A stretch of DNA of 64,000 nucleotides from Nymphaea colorata (GCF_008831285.2 NC_045138.2:27065934-27129933); one strand, 5' to 3'; positions 37,994 to 50,433 are shown, counted from the first letter of the stretch. Translations and numbers: made by a program. The notes: a model not told the origin generated them from the letters alone.

Positions 37994-40900
37994 ATGACGT
38001 CTGCGAAACATAGCGTCTTGCCGCCATCTCTAGTTTCCAATCTCCAGGACGTTTTGATGAATAGGAGAAGTGGGAAAAGCGGGGAGGAGTCGAAGGCGGA
38101 GGTGGAAGTCGGGCGGGCGGCAGAAACGGCGGTGGAGAGGGAGAAGCAGGAGGAGAAGCCCATCGTTCTTGTCACCAGCGGAGATGGGATCGAGTCGCCG
38201 GGCCTCACAGCGCTCGTAGAGGTGCTGGTTCGAGGGGGACGGTGCGACGTTCATGTCTGCGCGCCAGAAACGTGAGTTTTCCCCCCTTTCCATAAGCTCT
38301 TTGGTTCGTCTTAATATGCATTTTTTGTAGGTTCCACGTCGAAGTTGTGAAAAATTTGGTGTTCTTTTTGTTTGTGATCTGACTAAGGGATAAGTCTTTA
38401 TCGGGGCACTCTCTGACGTTGAAGGAGACGGTTTCTGTTAGCTCTGTGGAAATTAATGGTGCTACTGCTTATGGAGTTTCTGGTATGTTTGTTTGGTTTT
38501 CGTAATCAGTTCTATTTATAGTGTAGAATTTAGTTCCTTTGTAGTTCCAATTGGTTTATCGTTCTGAATTCAAATTCACCATCAGATGAGCTTAAGTGGA
38601 TGGTTGACACGGTTGATGGTTAGGCGGAGTAAAGGCCGATGTTTTTTGAATGTTTGTGCTGTTCACTGTTCTTATGAAAATAAGAAAATGATATGTTGAA
38701 TCTCCTTCTTTGGTTAAAACTTGTCTAGGAGCCATGAGTTTTGAATTCATTTGTCAAGTCCTAGTCGTAATTCTTGGTTTCTGATACGAGAATGCTCATG
38801 CTTGTTTTGATTGGGGAACTTCTTTGTGAGTTATACAGGAACTCCTGCTGATTGCATTTCTTTAGCGTTGTCTGGTTCGTTGTTCCCGTGGTCAAAACCA
38901 TCTCTGGTAGGGGCACATTTCTGATCAAACATTGCATGTTTAACTTCATGGATATATACAATAGATTGTACAGTACTCAGCAAAATGCATTTGTTTTCTC
39001 TTTCTAACGTAGGTAATCAGTGGAATTAACAAAGGATCGAGTTATGGTCATCAAATGTAAGTTTAGGCTTTTGTACTTTTCCCATATGGTTGTAAAAGCA
39101 GCATCTTACTTTGAATTCTAAACAGCTTGAAGACCTCATGTTCCTCAATGAAAATTTTGGCAACACACATTGCTTAGTTTGTTCCTTCAGTTAAAATGTT
39201 GCATTATCTATTTCTATTGCTTTTATACGAACTTTATATGTTCCAAAAATTTTAACGCTTTAAGTTTCTATCTGCATTTTTTGCAGTTTCTACTCAGGTT
39301 CTGTTGCAGGAGCCAGGGAAGCTTTACTTTCTGGTGTACCTTCTTTATCAATATCATTCAACTGGTTAGTGACCTAGTTAGGTTTTTAAATCTGTTGATG
39401 CTAGTTTCAATCTTCTTATGCCTTGCTGACATGATTATTCTGAAACTTGCCAGGAAAAAGGATGAAAGTCATGAAAGTGATTTCAAGGAAGCAGCCAATG
39501 TTTGTTTGCCATTGATAAATGCAGCAATCCGGGACATTGAGAAGGGAGTCTTCCCAAAGGGATGCTTGCTAAATATTGAGGTCCCTTCAAGTCCTTCTAA
39601 ACACAAGGTATATTTCTATCATCTCTTCCTCAGCAGCTAGAATACGAACGGCAGAAACTTTACAGAATATATCTGAAGCATGTATTCCTTTTTCCAAACA
39701 AAACTTCCAACATGATGATGCTTAGTTAGTGCATTATTTGTGAATAAGGAGGTTATTATACAGTTGAGACATCTAGTCTTGTGTGCAATTCTGGTTGAAC
39801 TCTGGGTTACATTCCCCAGGGGCCTATTGAAGCAGTGCAATCTGGTGTACATGAATTGATGCCAGTTGGATGTTGTGAATATGTATTATTTGGAGAGCAT
39901 GTTTGAGAAGTGATTAAGAATATGAAGATGGCTGGGGATGGCATCGTAGTTATATTTAACTAGGATGATGACACCAGTCACTATTTTTTTTTTTTTCACA
40001 AGTACTGCAGCTTAGCTATTTTCTGTCCTCTTTCTCTCTTGAGATAGATTACAGTGGAAATCTGGAAGGAGGGTGTTGTTTTATTTGCATGAGCACAGTT
40101 GGATTTGTGTCTTGCCTTCACAGCCTTTGTGTTACTGCCCCTGCTCTCAGGACACATGACTTCTGTCTCCAATATTTATGTATCTGCAAGTATGTAAATT
40201 AATACATACTTTTTATGTGAATGAATTCTATTCCATCTTAAATATGCATGTGAATGCCGGTGAAGACACAAGGTCCATGCTGGAAATTCTTAAAATATTG
40301 TACTTATAATATGTGCTCTTTTTTATATGTGTAACACGTAACAAACTTACCTGATCTTGAGTCAATAACTCGTGGTTCCTCAAAAAGGCAAGTTGTTTGA
40401 CTATTGTGTATTCGTTCATCAGTTTCCTGCCATACTTACATACATGCTTTTGATATTGTTCAATTACTTCACGGCATATGGAGCAGTCGAATTTCCTGGA
40501 ATGTAAATAGGCCATCAGTGTACAACAATGCACAACTATCCTTGGAATTGCAATATTTAACTTGTTAGTTTAGGTTTGAGAACTTTCTCTATCCAATTTG
40601 ATTTGTAGAAATCAGTCCTCCTGCTTCTGTTAATGGGAAGTTCTGACAAATAGATTTGGTGAAAGCACAATCCTGATGTTTGCTCAATTGTATAATATTC
40701 TCATCTAATCATGCTGTTGAAAAATGAGTTGAGGATTTCACTCATGGTCCAAAACCACTACAGTGAAAGTCTTCATGGCATGGTTCATACTTTTGGATAG
40801 GATGAACAAGCATCTCTTCTTTAATGTTGTTGCAGCTTCGTATACTTTTATTTCCTTCTTTTGCCTATCATCACCCTGGTGTATGTATCTTAAATATCTC

Positions 40901-41080
40901 TAAATTGTTGGGGGCACCATGTTAACTCAACTGAGCAACAGTTTGAATTCCTCTTCTGAACAAAGGGGCCTTCTCACCTTGACCTGCCTATTTGTACTGT
41001 GAAGTCATAGACCTCATATTTCTGCTCTTATTTCTCTGAATTTTTTTAGTTTCTTCATATTGGGATAAAAAGATGCAAAG

Positions 41081-41120
<40 letters not shown>

Positions 41121-43660
41121 TTCCATTTCGAAAGTATGAAAGCTAAAGGTATTTGGATTTGATTTGTGAATCCTTTTCTGGTGATAGGTGTGGCTTCTGC
41201 AGGTCTACCTATCATATTGGCCTTTAGGTTTTGGATTCTGGATGTTGTATATGTTGTGCTGATCTTCTATGAACCTGAATAGATAATCTTGCCCCATAGG
41301 TTTGTATTTAAATGGGCATCTCGTGGAATTTTCTACGTGATGATGATATCAGAACTATGTGGTCATTGCAGCTTTGTGCAACATCCACAGATGCTAACCT
41401 TCAAATAGGTGTGTCTCACTTGTGTCACTCCTGTACCCATGATCTTGGTAGCCATGGTTTATAGGCACTTGATTTGCAGAACATGCACATCTGCAGAGCA
41501 CAAATGTTCAGAAAACCAGTTGGTGGATCAAATGCAGGATGTGCAGAGTGTGCCTTCCTGCAGAAGGGTAAACATGGCCCAGAGTTTGTTCTTCCCATTC
41601 CTGGCATTCCCAGGAACTGGAATCACACACCCTCTTAACTCCTCGGGAACTACTGTTCATCTCAGAAATTTTCTTGTCACATTTTCTTGTATGTACTGTG
41701 AACAAAGAAGTCAGCCTTCGTCGTATTTGGATTCTCAGAACTGCCTTGAAGACTTGTCTTCCTAGACATCACCATATTCCAGTTTGTCTTCGATCCAATT
41801 CCAAGGCTATTTTGATGCTTGAGTAGAAATTTCATCATCATCTCACATCAAATGTCTTCATTAATGTCTTCATTATGTTTCTAACAGTTTTAAATCTCAT
41901 AGTGGGTTCCTGACAAGACATATAGGCACCTGAGACAAGAGGCTGAAAAGCGTTGGAGTTCATTTTTATGGTTCAAATCTAACAATTTGCATAAGTGTCA
42001 AGGAGCTCCTGAATAATTGTCACATAATGCAATCATTTATTGCTATGCTTGCTGAAGACTGAGCAAGGACTGTCAATTTTTTTGATACGTTTGTTACATG
42101 TGAAAGACAGTGATCGACTTCTGCAGAAGTGCCTCATATAGTATTTGGTCTTCATTAAGCAACCTGGATTCTTTCCGCTAAGAAATTTTGTTCTTTCTCT
42201 AGCCATGCAATGAGCATCATCTGGCTTTAGGGAGTGATAGTCTTTGACTGGTTATGGTAGTATGTTCACCAAACGCATTGCATATGTATCTTTTCACATG
42301 TACTTCAGGCTTTGAATTCATATGAAATTTTAGTTACGAATCTCAAATTTATGACTATTAGTCCGATTCATTATGCTTATTTACTCTGTCTTGCTTTTGA
42401 GTTCTTTAAATGCCCAATGTTAATTTTTATTTTATGGGTGCTCTCTTGAGTAGGGATTCAAAATCACCAAACACAGTCAACAGCGGCCTATCCCTACATG
42501 GCAAGCAGTCACATCAAGCAGGTACCCAGCTGGACATTTCATGTCCAACCAGCAAAGCCTGGGCATCCAGCTTGCACAGCTTGGAAGAGATGCATCTGCA
42601 GCAGTGAGTTCCTTATCATCAGAACAACCTGCATCGTAGTAGATTGAATAAATTCTTGCTTATTTGGGTGGTAACATCAGTCATAGCTGAATTCCTTATC
42701 CAGGGTGCTGCTCGTCGCCTAAATGCACAAAAAAAGACTGTGGAGATCGAGTCAGTGGCTGAACACGGGAAACCTGAACCTGAACGAGGAACAGTTAGGA
42801 AGCATTTCCGCCTAGAGGTAAACAAGTTTCATGGAGTTTATAACTTATCCAAAATATTGCATGACTTGCTTCTCATTGGGAAAAGATAGGTGGTTACATG
42901 AAAAGAATTTTGCCAAGGCAATATTTCACATTTTTTGTTTAATGTACTTATTGACGAAATTATTCTTAGAAATCATGATATTTTTTTCTAGTTTCTCTCT
43001 ATTTCAAGCATCATGTATTTTTTTAACTTTAAAGGACATGTAAGTGGATAGCTTGAGTGTCATGTCATAACATAGTATTGGAATTTCTCCAGTTTGATGC
43101 ATCTGCAGTCTTTCATTTTTGCCAGTTCCATTTCATCGACATGGTACTATGCTCTTTCTGTGTTACAGGACTTCCACTAGCTTAGATCATTTTTACAGTT
43201 AGTTCTACCAGGGATTTGCATAATTCCCACCGGGTTTCTGGTGCACATTTCTGTTAACATAATGCCCAACCGATAAATGTACCCAGAAATTCTATCACCA
43301 CTGTAGGGTTTTTTTGCATTTGTCATTGTTGGATATTTGTGTAATTCAATTGAAACTGGAAATTGAGTTGCAAGCTCATTAGTTTCTGAATGTAGTTTGT
43401 TGAGAAGGAACAAGTAGATGGTGAAGAAAATCTCGATTTCAGGGCCGTTGAGAATGGCTTTGTGAGTTTTCATTTTCATTTTTCTCTTTTCTTTTTTTCG
43501 TTTGAATGCTGCTCCTAGCTCCTCGATTAAGAATTTTATGTTTTTACAGATATCAGTGACTCCTTTAGAGCTGCTGGTGCAGTGTGAGCCAGAAACACAG
43601 ACTTCTGCATCAGAATGGCTTGCTGCCGCATTGGTTGCTGATGATGTGCAAGCATCATAA
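37994..43660 (+). CDS. SurE-like 5'-nucleotidase / acid phosphatase family protein
   Basis: Ten exons: 37994-38271, 38388-38482, 38839-38906, 39013-39056, 39287-39364, 39454-39607, 42454-42603, 42704-42817, 43396-43461 and 43550-43660. Frames join cleanly into 385 aa. After a charged N-terminal extension of about 55 aa, the SurE fold begins with PIVLVTSGDGIESPGL (metal-site loop, residues 56-71). It continues through VHVCAPETDKSLSGHSLTL, the VISGINKGSSYGHQ loop (148-) and YSGSVAGAREALLSGVPSLS. The plant-type C-terminal half contains NQQSLGIQLAQLGRDASAAG and ends in an acidic tail. Bacterial SurE is a divalent-metal nucleotidase. Plant members are annotated as SurE-like phosphatases of uncertain substrate. 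The bacterial NDDG metal motif is SGDG here. The sixth intron is 2.85 kb. Confidence 0.92.
39608..42453 (+). other. 2.85-kb intron of the SurE-like gene
   Basis: Donor GTATAT after CACAAG; acceptor TTGAGTAG before GGATTCAAAATC. It contains a CT/TA microsatellite at 41080-41120. Open frames inside (39170-39640 partly, 41409-41765) have no recognisable domain. Confidence 0.75.
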
Positions 43661-44869
43661 CACAGTGCCTAATTATTGTGTATAAATTAAAGGCATATAT
43701 ATAATCAAGGGAAGGGGTTTTTTTAATTGATCTTCCTTTTTTCATTTATTTAGATGCCAATGTATGTTTTTCTTTTTTCTTTTCTGTTTTTCTTCTCCAT
43801 TTATGTTTTTTCTCATGTATTTTAGAGAATGAAATGCTTGGTTTGTCTTCATGGTTTTTGAGATGGATTTCAATTTTTGAATCTATATCATTTGGAAATG
43901 CCTACTGATAACCGTGAGGATTGCTTGGGGTTGTACTTGGAGCAAAAATATATAGTATTTGCTTTGCCTTTTATGATATTTTTGTTCTGATTTTGCATGC
44001 ATCTATTTTCTTGATAGAGAAAAGCAGAACCATGGCTAACTTTCAGGTAATGTTTTGAACAAAGAAATTTTTGAAACGGCACTTCATACTTCTGGCAATA
44101 ATCAAAACACGCCTGATTTTTTTTGCTGCAAACAAGAAGTATATTCACGTAAAATCAACCTGCGGATGAATCCAAGTTCAGTTAGCCAAGTGAGCGACAT
44201 ATTATAGCAAAAAGTGACTCGTGCTCATTTTGCTCATCAACTTCTTATCTATACCTAACCCTGTTAGTTCATATTTAATTATATTCAGGTTAGTTTACTT
44301 TGTTGAAATGTATCTAATTACACTCTCTTAATAATACCAAAAAGTTTTTTCTATTATCGGCAAATGTTTTTTATTCACAATTTCTTCCCTTCTAGCTAAT
44401 TTAACTGAACCACATATTGCAGTAAGATATTAATTAATGAATTAATCACGCAACATCCATCTCTCCCAGCCAAAATTTTCTTTCCACGTTCAGGAATAGT
44501 AAGAATAACTAATTCAAAGAATCTCTGGATTCCCGTAGTGAAGTAATTGACTTATTAATGATAAACTAACTTATTATACAGTTTGCGCTGCATTGAACAG
44601 TTCATGCAAGAGCTTCTGCGAATCGAACTCTCAGGAAAGTTCGCTATTCGCTGCTGCTTGCAGCTATCAGTTCTTTCCTCCTTTCCTGAAGGGCAAAAGT
44701 TAAAAGCTTTCTACTCATTTAACAGCCAACCTGGTGCCAAGTAATTCATGGCTTTTTTCTAGCATTCATAAAGGAGGGTCTTTCAATGGACACTTACGTG
44801 CTCGTCCATGGCTTCATCTAATTGATAAGATTGAAAGAGAGAGAGAGAGATAGAGATCTAATTGATAAG

Positions 44870-44903
<34 letters not shown>

Positions 44904-46140
44904 AATGACGAATTCTCTAATCGGCACAAAACATCCATGGAAAGAAGTCGGACCCTTCTGAATTCAGGAACAAGCTAAGGTCCATTTGATGTGCATGGAG
45001 AAAAAACTTGAATTTCTGGGAAAAATTTCTGCAAACGGGACAATAGAGATTGGAGTCATGAGGACATTTTTTATTCAATTATCCAATTCAGGTTTGATCT
45101 CAATTAGATAAGAGAACTGAAATCTGATTTCCAATTTAACTAGTCCTCGGGATAAAATATCTTTTCTGAATTCAGTGGGTGGGACTGCAGGATGGCAAGG
45201 TTGAAACTTAATATATGTGCTTTCAACCTAGCATCCTTCACAACTCCTCCTGTCATTTGCTCTCCTCCGCCTCATGTGTTTCCTGAAATTCTAAACCATC
45301 AAGAGCATAACACCCAGGCAGAGCCAGAAATTTATCATGAGTGAGAACAGAAGTATAGTTTCAAACCCAATAATCACACCATTACAAGAAAGGAAATCCG
45401 AAACAACACTTAAAGCATTATTGGTCTTAGAAGTACAATTGCATCAGCATCGTGCTATTCCATTGCGGCATTCATGGTCTACTGAGGTTGAGATGCGACG
45501 ACGACAACTGTCATTGCACCTACATCCGCACCCGCACCCGCACCCGCATCCCCTCACCAGTTGGTTGGTGATCCCCGCACTTGGGTGAGTTGGGCAACCG
45601 TCATTTCGCAAGTCAATGGTCTTCTTTTTGCCACGCAGCAGCGAAACCAGTCCAGTCGGACCCCACCACCTGTCTCCTCTTGTTTGGGGGGAGACGTAAG
45701 CCAACACCTCCCCATTGACCAGTGCATCGGTGCCGTCCATCTCGATTTCAATGAGTCGTAGGATTTCATCGGTTGCATTTCTGTTCCTTAACTTTAGTGA
45801 CATGAAAAAGTATTTTGCTTACTACAAGTAACAGTAAAAAGTAGTTAATTGTTTTACAGTCTTTGTCAGATGGATTTCACCAGGCTCAAAAAAAAGTGAA
45901 CCTCTTGCGAAGTTACCATGGTGGTCAAAGGTACTGAATATCATCAAATATGACATTAACAGCGGGTCGGGTCTAAATAGGAAGATAAGATCAGATCCAT
46001 TTACAAGCCCGGCGGGCTCCAAAGGATTTTAAGTTTTTTTTTTTGGTGTGAAACGGCAGACAAGAAGCTTTAACCCCCGTCAAAGTAACTTCCTCTGGGT
46101 CCACGTGGTTGCTCCTGGACCGCTCATCCAGTCTTCCCAC
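43661..46140. other. Intergenic region between SurE-like and glutaredoxin genes
   Basis: AT-rich spacer with GA runs at about 44836-44900 and a CCGCAC hexamer microsatellite at 45521-45550. Open frames around 45337-45803 read only the hexamer repeat and its flanks. No gene is supported. Confidence 0.5.
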
Positions 46141-46174
46141 CCCATCTTGAGATTCTTTTTCACGTGGAAAGCTG

Positions 46175-46290
46175 TGATTGGATGGCTTGTACAACACCGA
46201 AAGGTCTCCAGGTAGGTCCCGGGTTCGAGTCTCCAGGCTGTCCCGATGCCCTCCAATTTGCGTGCGATTAAAAAAACAAAGAAAGAAAGC
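46175..46290 (+). mobile_element. tRNA-derived SINE-like fragment
   Basis: GGTTCGAGTCT at 46222-46232 fits a pol III box B (GGTTCGANTCC, last base differing). A loose box-A-like GATGGCTTG stretch lies about 40 bp upstream. An A-rich tail follows at about 46268-46290. Box A is too degenerate for a firm call. Confidence 0.4.
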
Positions 46291-46658
46291 CAAAAGCGAA
46301 AGGGGACGGAGAATGATGAGGGTGGTGACGTTGCGTACGGGAGCTTTCATTCGGATGCCAATGGATCCGATCCCAGATTTGAGTACGAACGAAAGTATGA
46401 ATTTCGTAATCAAATGTTAAAATTTTTAAACTGTTTGGTCAAGTGAGATCTATTAACAACATCCCTATCTATCATCCACGTCCAGCCTCAGCTAGCTCTG
46501 ATATTAGTCTTTTTTGGATCTCGGACCATATCAAAAAATACTGCAATCGCTTTATCATCTCAGCCCGATCCAGATTCTCGATCCAACAGTAAAAGGCACC
46601 AAAGATTTAAGAACCGTAAAAAGATGCCGATCCGATTCCTGTTTCCAGGAAGACCCCA

Positions 46659-46884
46659 CGTCACGGGGGGCCCGAGAATGACGTCAGGGGGACCATGGGT
46701 GACGTGGCGCCAAATGGAGAACAGCCCGCCGCTACAGAAGGAGCCTGGCGGGCCCCACGGTGCACCATACTCTCGTCATCCAACCGCGTGACGCCACGAT
46801 GACGTCGTCGCCACGTCATCGCCCATGTGATTCCCCCCCCTCCCTCTTATTAGCATCGCCCAAAGAACATCCCCGCAGCTGACG
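46659..46884 (+). promoter_or_regulatory. Dense cluster of TGACG (TGA-bZIP) sites upstream of the glutaredoxin
   Basis: TGACG cores in either orientation occur at 46659, 46679 and 46682 (together the palindrome TGACGTCA), 46700, 46774, 46789, 46800, 46814 and 46880. That makes nine in 226 bp. Two adjacent direct copies (46789 and 46800) are 11 bp apart, near the 12-bp spacing of the classical as-1 element. GATGACGT (46798) and ACGTCATC (46813) form a perfect inverted repeat. TGA-class bZIP binding is inferred from this motif alone. Confidence 0.65.
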
Positions 46885-46961
46885 AGGTCCTCACGCTCAC
46901 GCACAACACACTCTCGGTCTCCGGCCACTTTGTCTCCCTTAGGCCGGAATCCGGCGACGCG

Positions 46962-47393
46962 ATGATGCATGGGCTGCGCTGCGAGCGGCTCTCCGACCCC
47001 ATAGGCAGCCTCCGCCTCCCCGCTGCTGCCACGGTGCCGCCGCCCCCACCGCCCACCCTGTCGATCAACATCGCCGTCGAGTCGCCCGACAAGCGCGTCT
47101 GGCGGCTGATCTCCGAGAACCCGGTCGTGATCTTCAGCCGCGCCGCCTGCTGCCTCTGCCACGTGGTCAAGCGGCTGCTCGCCACCCTGGGGGTGCACCC
47201 AACTGTGGTGGAGCTGGACGACAAGGAGGCCGAGGCCGCGACGGTGCTGTTCGGCGGCGTGCCGCTGGGGCAGATGGCGCCGGCGGTCTTCATCGGCGGC
47301 AGCCTGGTCGGCGGCGTGGAAAGCCTCATGGCCCTCCACCTCAGCGGCCAGCTGGTGCCCAAGTTAAGCGAAGCGGGCGCCGCTTGGATGTAA
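46962..47393 (+). CDS. ROXY: CC-type (ROXY) glutaredoxin
   Basis: Intronless, 143 aa, GC-rich. After a Pro-rich N-terminal extension (residues 21-31), the glutaredoxin fold begins at VWRLISENPVVIFSRAACCL. The active site CCLC (63-66) is the land-plant-specific CC type, replacing the CPYC/CGFS of classical glutaredoxins. The cis-Pro region MAPAVFIGG (105-113) and glutathione-contact GG follow, then HLSGQLVPKLSEAGAAWM. The C-terminal motif for TGA-factor and TOPLESS contacts (usually ALWL or ALWV) is AAWM here. ROXY proteins act in the nucleus with TGA bZIP factors in floral, stress and SA/JA gene control. The start is at the first ATG of an ATGATG pair; the second, three bases on, is equally possible. 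A TGACG-rich upstream region suggests TGA-dependent expression. Confidence 0.93.
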   Translation: MMHGLRCERLSDPIGSLRLPAAATVPPPPPPTLSINIAVESPDKRVWRLISENPVVIFSRAACCLCHVVKRLLATLGVHPTVVELDDKEAEAATVLFGGVPLGQMAPAVFIGGSLVGGVESLMALHLSGQLVPKLSEAGAAWM

Positions 47394-48114
47394 GTTCGAA
47401 AAGTGTAACAAAGATTAGGATTTTCGTGATCTTGGGGAGCTTTCCCCTCCTGCCGCTTTTTAGATCCCTCCTGTTGCTTGCCCAAATATCAGTAAATTAT
47501 GAGTCTGTACATGAAAATAGACATACAAGTATGGAGCAAGTCTTATATATATATATATATATATGGAACGTTCGTTTTGTTTTTCTCTTCTTCAGTTCTG
47601 TATCGACCTCTGTTACAGAAGAGTTTGATCTGCGAATCTTCTCATTAGAAAAGCAGAGTAAGACGCTAAATTTCGGTCTCTCTTTCTTTCTCATCAAAGA
47701 AGACACCATAGAAACGTTAACAATCATGATACTATAAAGACAGTTTCACCAAAAGGTTGACATAAGTTCGGCCGATGGTAGCGAAGTTTAGTTTAAAATA
47801 TCGTCTTTCTTTTTGCAATGTCACGAATACTTGCCACAGCAATATCAACTAAGAAATAGTCTTTTCTTCTCCACCTCCCTTTCATAGTAAACCAAAGCCA
47901 GCGTTTGGTCTCCCACAGAATTGTATATAAAAAATTTGTGAATCTGTCGGCTTCTTCACTTTTATTAGTTACTCAACACTGAACTTGCTTACATGGGCGT
48001 TATCTTATTATTTTTATTAGATACCCATCGTCATATTCTTCCGCTCCAAATCTAAATGCACTAATTCCTAAATAAATACCCGTAGTTGCGTATACAGGAC
48101 AGATACACAAGTCA

Positions 48115-48203
<89 letters not shown>

Positions 48204-48931
48204 TGTGTACAAGCCATGTAAATACTAACTTGTTAGTGTTTGGAGCTTTTAAAATTGAATGGTGATATGATGATATCATTAATATATTATTAAGATAAGA
48301 AAGTGGAGATCTTACTTTCTTCATTTGATTATTGGAGGGTTAACCGTCCACAATTGGGATGGACGGTGGTAGTTACTCTAGAATATTGCCACATGCAGCA
48401 CCGAGGACATGATATGACTCGTGATGTTGATGACGGGAATGTTTTGTATTCAAGCTCAAATATATGCATATGGTAAGTTATTATACGACTGTGACAAAGG
48501 TTATTTTGGTCATTTTGGTTGGAGAGAGGATGATAATGGAAGAGAGGTCACGTCATATCGTTGTGCATTGGAGGGACAACTTTGGAAAGTGAGGATCTTT
48601 TTCTTTTTTATTTTATTTTCATTTTATTTTTATTTCTCCTTATTGGTAAAATCCAACGCGAAAGCCAGTCGTGGTCAAAACAAATAATTGGTTGCACTTT
48701 GGAATAAAGGCAAGAACAGAAGATGGTAGTGTTTGAATCCATGGTAGTGTTTGAATCCAAGGGAAAGGGAAAATATTTATGAAACTGTAAACCATATGGG
48801 CGGAGCGGTATTGTTTAAGCAACCTTAAAAACACTATGTATTTTGTGACACAAACCTTGCCATTTTGGCACATCACAAACTCAGTTACTTTTATAGCAGC
48901 AATGTTTGTATTGATTTAATATTTGGAATCG

Positions 48932-48968
<37 letters not shown>

Positions 48969-49440
48969 GACTATGCACAAGTAACATATTCTGGGATATT
49001 AAGACCATTTGAAATTTCTTATCATGAAGATTTACATGTCTAACTCTTAATTAGTTAAGTAGTTGGAGCTCTTGTTTAACTCATGACGATGATCTCTCCT
49101 TGGTCACACAAGAGGTTTTTGCTGTCCAAGTACATGCCAAGCCATATGTACCACCAAATATTGACCTAGAAGAAAAGATTCCTTCGCTTTGAGAAAAGCT
49201 CATATTTTGGTGGCTGTCGGTAATCTTGATAATGCACCTTTTGGCGTTAGGAGGAGTCCATTTGAAACTCTAATATGGAGGTCATATTCACGTGGATAGA
49301 TTATTATAATCTTTTGCCTAGAAATTTCTATCAGCAGCTACAAAACAAAGATGATAATGTAGCTTTGTGCATATTGATGTCATTATGGTTGCATTTCTAT
49401 TAAAGTTGACGCCTAACTAAGCCTAACTAAATGTTTTAGC
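47394..49440. other. Spacer after the glutaredoxin gene
   Basis: The 3' flank is followed by AT-rich DNA with TA runs at about 47545-47565, 48122-48200 and 48933-48962. Two tandem copies of an 18-bp unit (ATGGTAGTGTTTGAATCC) lie at 48723-48758. No gene is supported. Confidence 0.55.
48122..48200. repeat. (TA)n microsatellite, 79 bp
   Basis: Uninterrupted TA run. Open frames across it encode Ile-Tyr repeats only. Confidence 0.97.
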
Positions 49441-49449
49441 TTCTAGTCC

Positions 49450-49530
49450 TCGAGGGGTTGGTGCAATGGATAGGGTAGTGACTGGTACACAGTTAATTTT
49501 CGCTTCTAGCTCATGGGACATGATAGAAGT
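49450..49530 (+). mobile_element. SINE-like head (pol III box A)
   Basis: TGGTGCAATGG at 49459-49469 matches the pol III box A consensus TRGYNNARNNG exactly. It is followed by ATAGGGTAGTG, as in tRNA-derived plant SINEs. A box B is not preserved (AGCTCATGGG where it should be), so this would be an old truncated copy. Confidence 0.4.
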
Positions 49531-50433
49531 AAAAGAGAGAGAGAGAAAGGAGGGAAATAGACCAATATACTAGTTGAAGCATAACATTGCGTCATCTTGA
49601 GATACTGAAAGTAGGTCTGATACTCCTAAAGAGATGGAAAAAAGGGTGGGGGCTTCTGCTTTTTTGTTGCGCAGTAGGAAGAATACTCCTCTTGTCACCC
49701 AACTAGGTGTTTTAGCTTCTTGAAAGTTCCTTGCAACAAAAACCAAAAAACAGTTCGTAATGTTATGTAATCCAGCTTTTTCACAATCAACATGACCCTA
49801 GGCCAAAGGATAGCTTTCATTGCCACAGTGCCCATTTCATTCCAAGCCTCGATTTCCATGTTTTCACAAAGGACCTCGCACATTTTCACTGTTTGGAGAG
49901 CTGAAAAAGCATGACACAGTTTCTGCAACAACTCTAGCTCCTCTTGATCGCTTCTGGCCCCATCATTTCATGGCCCCAGAAAGGAGATTACCTTATCCAA
50001 GTTCCACTTCTTCTGTCTAATACTTCCTGTCAGGCACAACTTTTTATCATGTCGTCAATAAAGACCAAACTGCAAGAATTGCCACTTAAAAAAGCTTTCT
50101 AAATCTTCTTTCCCACCCCTCATTATGAAAGCAAGTGATCGCCCTTTCCCTGGCTTCGAAAAGAAAGGCCAAAGAGTACTTGTGTTATTTGTGTCATGTT
50201 TAACTTTATGATGATGCATTAATTAGCTCCCTCAAATGGTTTATTCTTGATACAAATATCAAGTTGCTAAGAACCTGGGCCTGTATTTGGGAATTCTGAA
50301 AAAGAGTGACCTCTCTTTAGGATTATAGCAAAATGGCATGTTTACTCCTGGTGGAAATCTGGGGTGAACTAAGAGGACAATCTCACTGCACCAGTGAAAG
50401 CCGAAGCCTATCCTCTCCCCTCTTTCCTCTTAC

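Noticed and set aside
46776-47485. Long minus-strand open frames of 187 and 211 codons over the glutaredoxin gene
   Set aside because: They are antisense shadows of a GC-rich coding region. They have no domain, and the plus strand holds an unmistakable glutaredoxin.
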